The notes beneath the pieces were generated by a model. It saw nothing but the letters and a program-made list of their open reading frames with translations, searched no databases and was not told the origin of the DNA. DNA of 64,000 nt from Ramlibacter algicola (GTDB lineage: Bacteria; Pseudomonadota; Gammaproteobacteria; Burkholderiales; Burkholderiaceae_C). Positions 60,937 through 64,000 of this stretch are shown here, piece after piece. The first letter of the stretch is position 1. Every line of letters begins with the position of its first letter. The position numbers and the translations under genes were made by a program. The stretch spans positions 3,472,001 through 3,536,000 of the forward strand of contig NZ_JAEDAO010000001.1 of NCBI RefSeq assembly GCF_016641735.1, in the 5' to 3' direction.

Positions 60937-60972
60937 TGCGGGGCTGCATCCGGTGCGAAGTGGGGCGCCGAC

Positions 60973-61008
60973 GGCACTTTTTCCCACTTAACTGCACTTT
61001 TTTGCACT
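60973..61008 (-). promoter_or_regulatory. MraZ operator: four GTG repeats at 10-base steps
   Basis: On the minus strand, four direct repeats with an AGTG core (AGTGCA, AGTGCA, AGTGGG, AGTGCC) recur exactly every 10 bases, with GTG at 61007, 60997, 60987 and 60977. MraZ is known to bind short direct repeats (TGGGN or GTG-type) spaced by 5 bases upstream of its own gene, so these are the likely autoregulatory boxes. The first overlaps the -10 and the second the start point. Confidence 0.75.
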
Positions 61009-61033
61009 GTAGCAGGAAAGCTCGGCCATGCAA
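61006..61033 (-). promoter_or_regulatory. Putative mraZ/dcw promoter
   Basis: TTGCAT (-35, complement of 61028-61033), a 16-base spacer, and TACAGT (-10, complement of 61006-61011), with TGC giving an extended -10. Transcription would begin near 60999, inside the repeat array, so MraZ binding would block it. This would drive the whole cluster to the ftsZ terminator. Confidence 0.55.
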
Positions 61034-61059
61034 GTGCTCGCTTGCGAAATTTTTCTTTG

Positions 61060-61128
61060 AAATCAACCACTTAGAAGCGATTCCGGCAGCGCGACGGTAG
61101 CCAAACTCGTTCTAAATGAACCACTTAG
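61060..61128 (-). repeat. 15-base direct repeat upstream of dcw promoter
   Basis: CTAAGTGGTTSATTT occurs at 61060-61074 and 61114-61128 (minus strand), 14 of 15 bases identical, 54 bases apart centre to centre. Each contains AAGTGG, similar to the core of the MraZ boxes. They lie between the promoter and the hslU stop. Role unknown. Confidence 0.6.
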
Positions 61129-61180
61129 CGGTGGCTCTGCAAGTACCACCTGAGCCTCGTAACCACCCCTTGCAGGGCGG

Positions 61181-62478
61181 TCAGAGGATGTAGCGCGACA
61201 GGTCTTCGTCCCGGCTGAGGTCGGACAGGCGGCCATCGACATAGGCCCCGTCGATGACGGTGCGCCCCTGGTGGCGCAGGGCGTCGAAGCTCACCTCTTC
61301 CAGGAGGCGCTCCATCACCGTGGACAGCCGCCGCGCGCCGATGTTCTCGGTGCGCTCGTTGACGTCGTACGCGATGGCCGCCAGCCGCGTGATCGCTTCC
61401 GGCGTGAACTCCAGCTCGACACCATCGGTGGCGAGCAATGCCTGGTACTGCTTCACCAGCGACGCGTGCGTGCTGGTGAGGATCGATTCGAAATCCTGCA
61501 CCGACAGCGATTGCAGTTCGACACGGATCGGCAACCGTCCTTGCAACTCGGGGATGAGGTCGCTGGGCTTGCTCAGGTGGAAGGCGCCGCTGGCGATGAA
61601 CAGGATGTGGTCGGTGCGCACCGGGCCGTACTTGGTGGTCACCGTCGTGCCCTCCACCAGCGGCAGCAGGTCGCGCTGCACGCCCTGGCGCGACACGTCG
61701 GCGCCGCTGGTGCCTTCGCCGCGCGTGGCGACCTTGTCGATCTCGTCGATGAAGACGATGCCGTTCTGCTCCGCGTTGCCGATCGCCTGCGCGCGGATGT
61801 CGTCCTCGTTGACCAGGCGCGCCGCTTCCTCGTCGACCAGCAGCTTCATCGCCTCGCCGATCTTCAGCTTGCGGCTCTTGCGGCGCTGGCCGCCGTACTG
61901 GCTGAACATGCCGCGCAGCTGCTCGGCCATGTCCTCCATGCCGGCGGGACCCATGATCTCCAGCTGCGGCTTGGCCTCGGCGACGTCGATCTCGATGTCC
62001 TTGTCGTCCAGCTGGCCCTCGCGCAGCTTCTTGCGGAACGACTGCCGCGCCGTCGTGTCGTTGGACACGCCGGGCACCAGCACGTCGAGGATGCGGTCCT
62101 CGGCGGCGTCCTCGGCACGCGTGCGCATCTTGCGCATCTCGGCCACGCGCGTCTGCTTCACGGCGACTTCGGCGAGGTCGCGGACGATCGAGTCGACGTC
62201 CTTGCCGACGTAGCCGACCTCGGTGAACTTGGTCGCTTCCACCTTGATGAACGGCGCATCCGCCAGCTTCGCGAGCCGCCGCGCGATCTCGGTCTTGCCC
62301 ACGCCGGTGGGGCCGATCATCAGGATGTTCTTGGGCGTGATCTCGGGGCGCAGCTTCTCGTCGACCTGCTGGCGGCGCCAGCGGTTGCGCAGCGCGATGG
62401 CGACCGCGCGCTTGGCCTGCTGCTGGCCGACGATGTGGCGGTCGAGCTCCGAAACGATTTCCTGTGGGGTCATGGAGC

Positions 62479-62482
<4 letters not shown>
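61181..62482 (-). CDS. hslU: HslU, ATPase of the HslUV protease
   Basis: AAA+ unfoldase that feeds HslV. The 433-residue protein has [17 protein letters not shown], the P-loop [15 protein letters not shown], Walker [12 protein letters not shown], the I-domain insertion (about 110-240), and the C-terminal DLSRYIL that inserts into HslV. The ATG at 62482 overlaps the hslV stop; an in-frame upstream ATG is not family-like. No clear T-rich terminator follows it before the dcw promoter. Confidence 0.97.
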
Positions 62483-63030
<548 letters not shown>

Positions 63031-63080
63031 CGCAGCCACTTGGGGCCGCGGTGGACGATTGCAAGCGCCGCGGTGGCGGC

Positions 63081-64000
63081 TCAGTCGCGCCGGGCGACGA
63101 CGCGGGCGTGCTCGCTGATGCCGATGACGTTGAAGAACGCGGCGACCAGGCGGTGCACGTCGGCGAACTGGACCTGGCGGCCCTCGGCCTGCCGCGCGCT
63201 CACCCAGTTGAGCAGCGTGCCGGCGGCGGTGAAGTCGATTCGGATCAGCCGCGCGCACGAGATGACCATGATGTCGGCGCCGGACAGCTTGCCGTCGAGC
63301 AGGTCGATGGTGTCCTTGGCATCGCCCAGGATCTGGCCGGCCAGTTCGACCGTGGCGACCTGCGCAACCTGCTGCGACGCGGCGGGCGCGAACTGCGAGT
63401 CGCCGTACGCCGTGGACGCGGGCATGTTGGACATCATCGAATCGCGGAACGCTTCGCCCACGATGGTGTGGCCGCCGGCATAGCTGCCGTCGGCCTGCAG
63501 CGGCTTGAACTCGCAGCGCGAGCTTTCCCAGGACGGCGGCGACACCTCGTAGGTGACGCAGTAGTCGAGCGCGACGAGCTCGAATTCGTCGGGGCGGTGC
63601 ATGACGCGCAGCACCTCCATGCGCAGCTTCCACCACGCGGGATTCACCGCCTTGTCACCCGACGGGGTCGCCGAGCGCAGCACGCGCTCGAGGTTCTCCG
63701 AGCCGATGAAGCGCAATTGCACCTGCTGCGCCGCCCACTGGGTGAACAGGCGCGCGAGGCCGTCGAGCGCCGCTTCGTCGATGGCATTGAGCTTGACCCA
63801 CGACAGGCGCCAGGGCTGCTGTGCCTTGGCCAGCGAGGCGTTGAGCGTGGCGAGCGTCTGCGTGCCGAACGTGCCGGGGCAGGTCCAGTCGGCGATCTGG
63901 CCCGGCGCATTGGCGCGCGCGGGCTGCTGCGCGGCGCCCATGCGGCCGACGGCTTCGGGCAGCGAGATCCACTGCGGCGCCGAGCGGCCGAAGCGGCCGG
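63081..64000 (-). CDS. Tandem STAS-domain protein (5' end outside window)
   Basis: The frame is open from the window edge to the stop at 63081, so the true start lies beyond 64000. The visible 305 residues have [16 protein letters not shown] and a first STAS-like module (about [19 protein letters not shown] to [15 protein letters not shown]). A middle region includes [14 protein letters not shown], and a second STAS domain has [20 protein letters not shown], then [27 protein letters not shown] modules act in anti-sigma-antagonist or NTP-binding roles. It lies 50 bases before hslV; whether it shares the stress function is unknown. Confidence 0.8.
   Translation of the reverse strand, partial: GRFGRSAPQWISLPEAVGRMGAAQQPARANAPGQIADWTCPGTFGTQTLATLNASLAKAQQPWRLSWVKLNAIDEAALDGLARLFTQWAAQQVQLRFIGSENLERVLRSATPSGDKAVNPAWWKLRMEVLRVMHRPDEFELVALDYCVTYEVSPPSWESSRCEFKPLQADGSYAGGHTIVGEAFRDSMMSNMPASTAYGDSQFAPAASQQVAQVATVELAGQILGDAKDTIDLLDGKLSGADIMVISCARLIRIDFTAAGTLLNWVSARQAEGRQVQFADVHRLVAAFFNVIGISEHARVVARRD

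Noticed and set aside
61162..61181. Hairpin at the hslU stop (ACCGCCC with GGGTGGT) as a terminator
   Set aside because: It contains a wobble pair and no T tract follows, so intrinsic termination is not supported.

Overview
The window is a GC-rich, densely packed chromosomal segment with about 65 protein genes. I found no tRNA, rRNA, insertion sequence, phage gene or CRISPR array. Protein sequences and gene order point to a Burkholderiales betaproteobacterium, most likely Comamonadaceae and perhaps Ramlibacter-like. The genus is an inference from familiarity with these proteins, not from a search. The supporting orders are nagZ-acpS-pdxJ-recO-era-rnc-lepB-lepA, rpoE-rseA-rseB-mucD next to a fab cluster, hemC-hemD-hemX-hemY beside ppc, and a complete dcw cluster.

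Layout. (1) 1-7158, minus strand: lepA-lepB-DUF4845-rnc-era-recO-pdxJ-acpS-nagZ (nagZ cut by the window edge), mostly with 4-base stop/start overlaps. (2) 7159-7658: a lower-GC spacer with two terminator-like hairpins and one doubtful small ORF. (3) 7659-11903, minus: envelope-stress sigma factor, anti-sigma factor, RseB and the periplasmic protease MucD, with a small membrane protein in front. (4) 11919-18245, minus: yceD-rpmF, a terminator, then plsX-fabH-fabD-fabG-acpP-fabF. (5) 18272-19608, plus: maf-like pyrophosphatase and a SAM methylase. (6) 19619-22636, minus: S49 peptidase, Rieske protein, HAD phosphatase, rluC. (7) 22637-26104, plus: a roughly 515-base leader and rne. (8) 26169-30162, minus: hemC-hemD-hemX-hemY. 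(9) 30235-33033, plus: ppc. (10) 33037-36850, minus: an AlgZ/AlgR-like two-component pair, an AI-2E family transporter and a TerC protein. (11) 36936-41719, plus: argH, a small lipoprotein, an orphan PAS histidine kinase, ruvC, a cupin. (12) 41733-43533, minus: FHA protein, lpxC, a 58-residue membrane protein. (13) 43576-60936, minus: the whole dcw cluster mraZ-rsmH-ftsL-ftsI-murE-murF-mraY-murD-ftsW-murG-murC-ddlB-ftsQ-ftsA-ftsZ, closed by a strong terminator. (14) 61181-64000, minus: hslV-hslU and the 3' part of a double-STAS protein.

How the genes work together. Most of the window is core growth machinery: peptidoglycan precursor synthesis and septation (dcw), lipid A (lpxC), fatty acid and phospholipid initiation (fab/plsX), haem, RNA processing (rne, rnc, era, rluC), translation and secretion (lepA, lepB). 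It is interleaved with envelope-stress and signalling modules (rpoE cluster, AlgZR-like pair, HslVU). Both loci that control alginate and envelope stress in Pseudomonas (algU-mucABD-like, and algZR between argH and hemC) are present, although no alginate genes are seen here.

No clearly new multi-gene system is visible. The best leads are regulatory: a four-repeat, 10-base-periodic array overlapping the mraZ promoter; a terminator 43 bases upstream of the lepA start with no obvious promoter between them; the long rne leader initiated inside rluC; a 12-base palindrome between hemC and ppc; and a MurD with an unusual disordered N-terminal extension.
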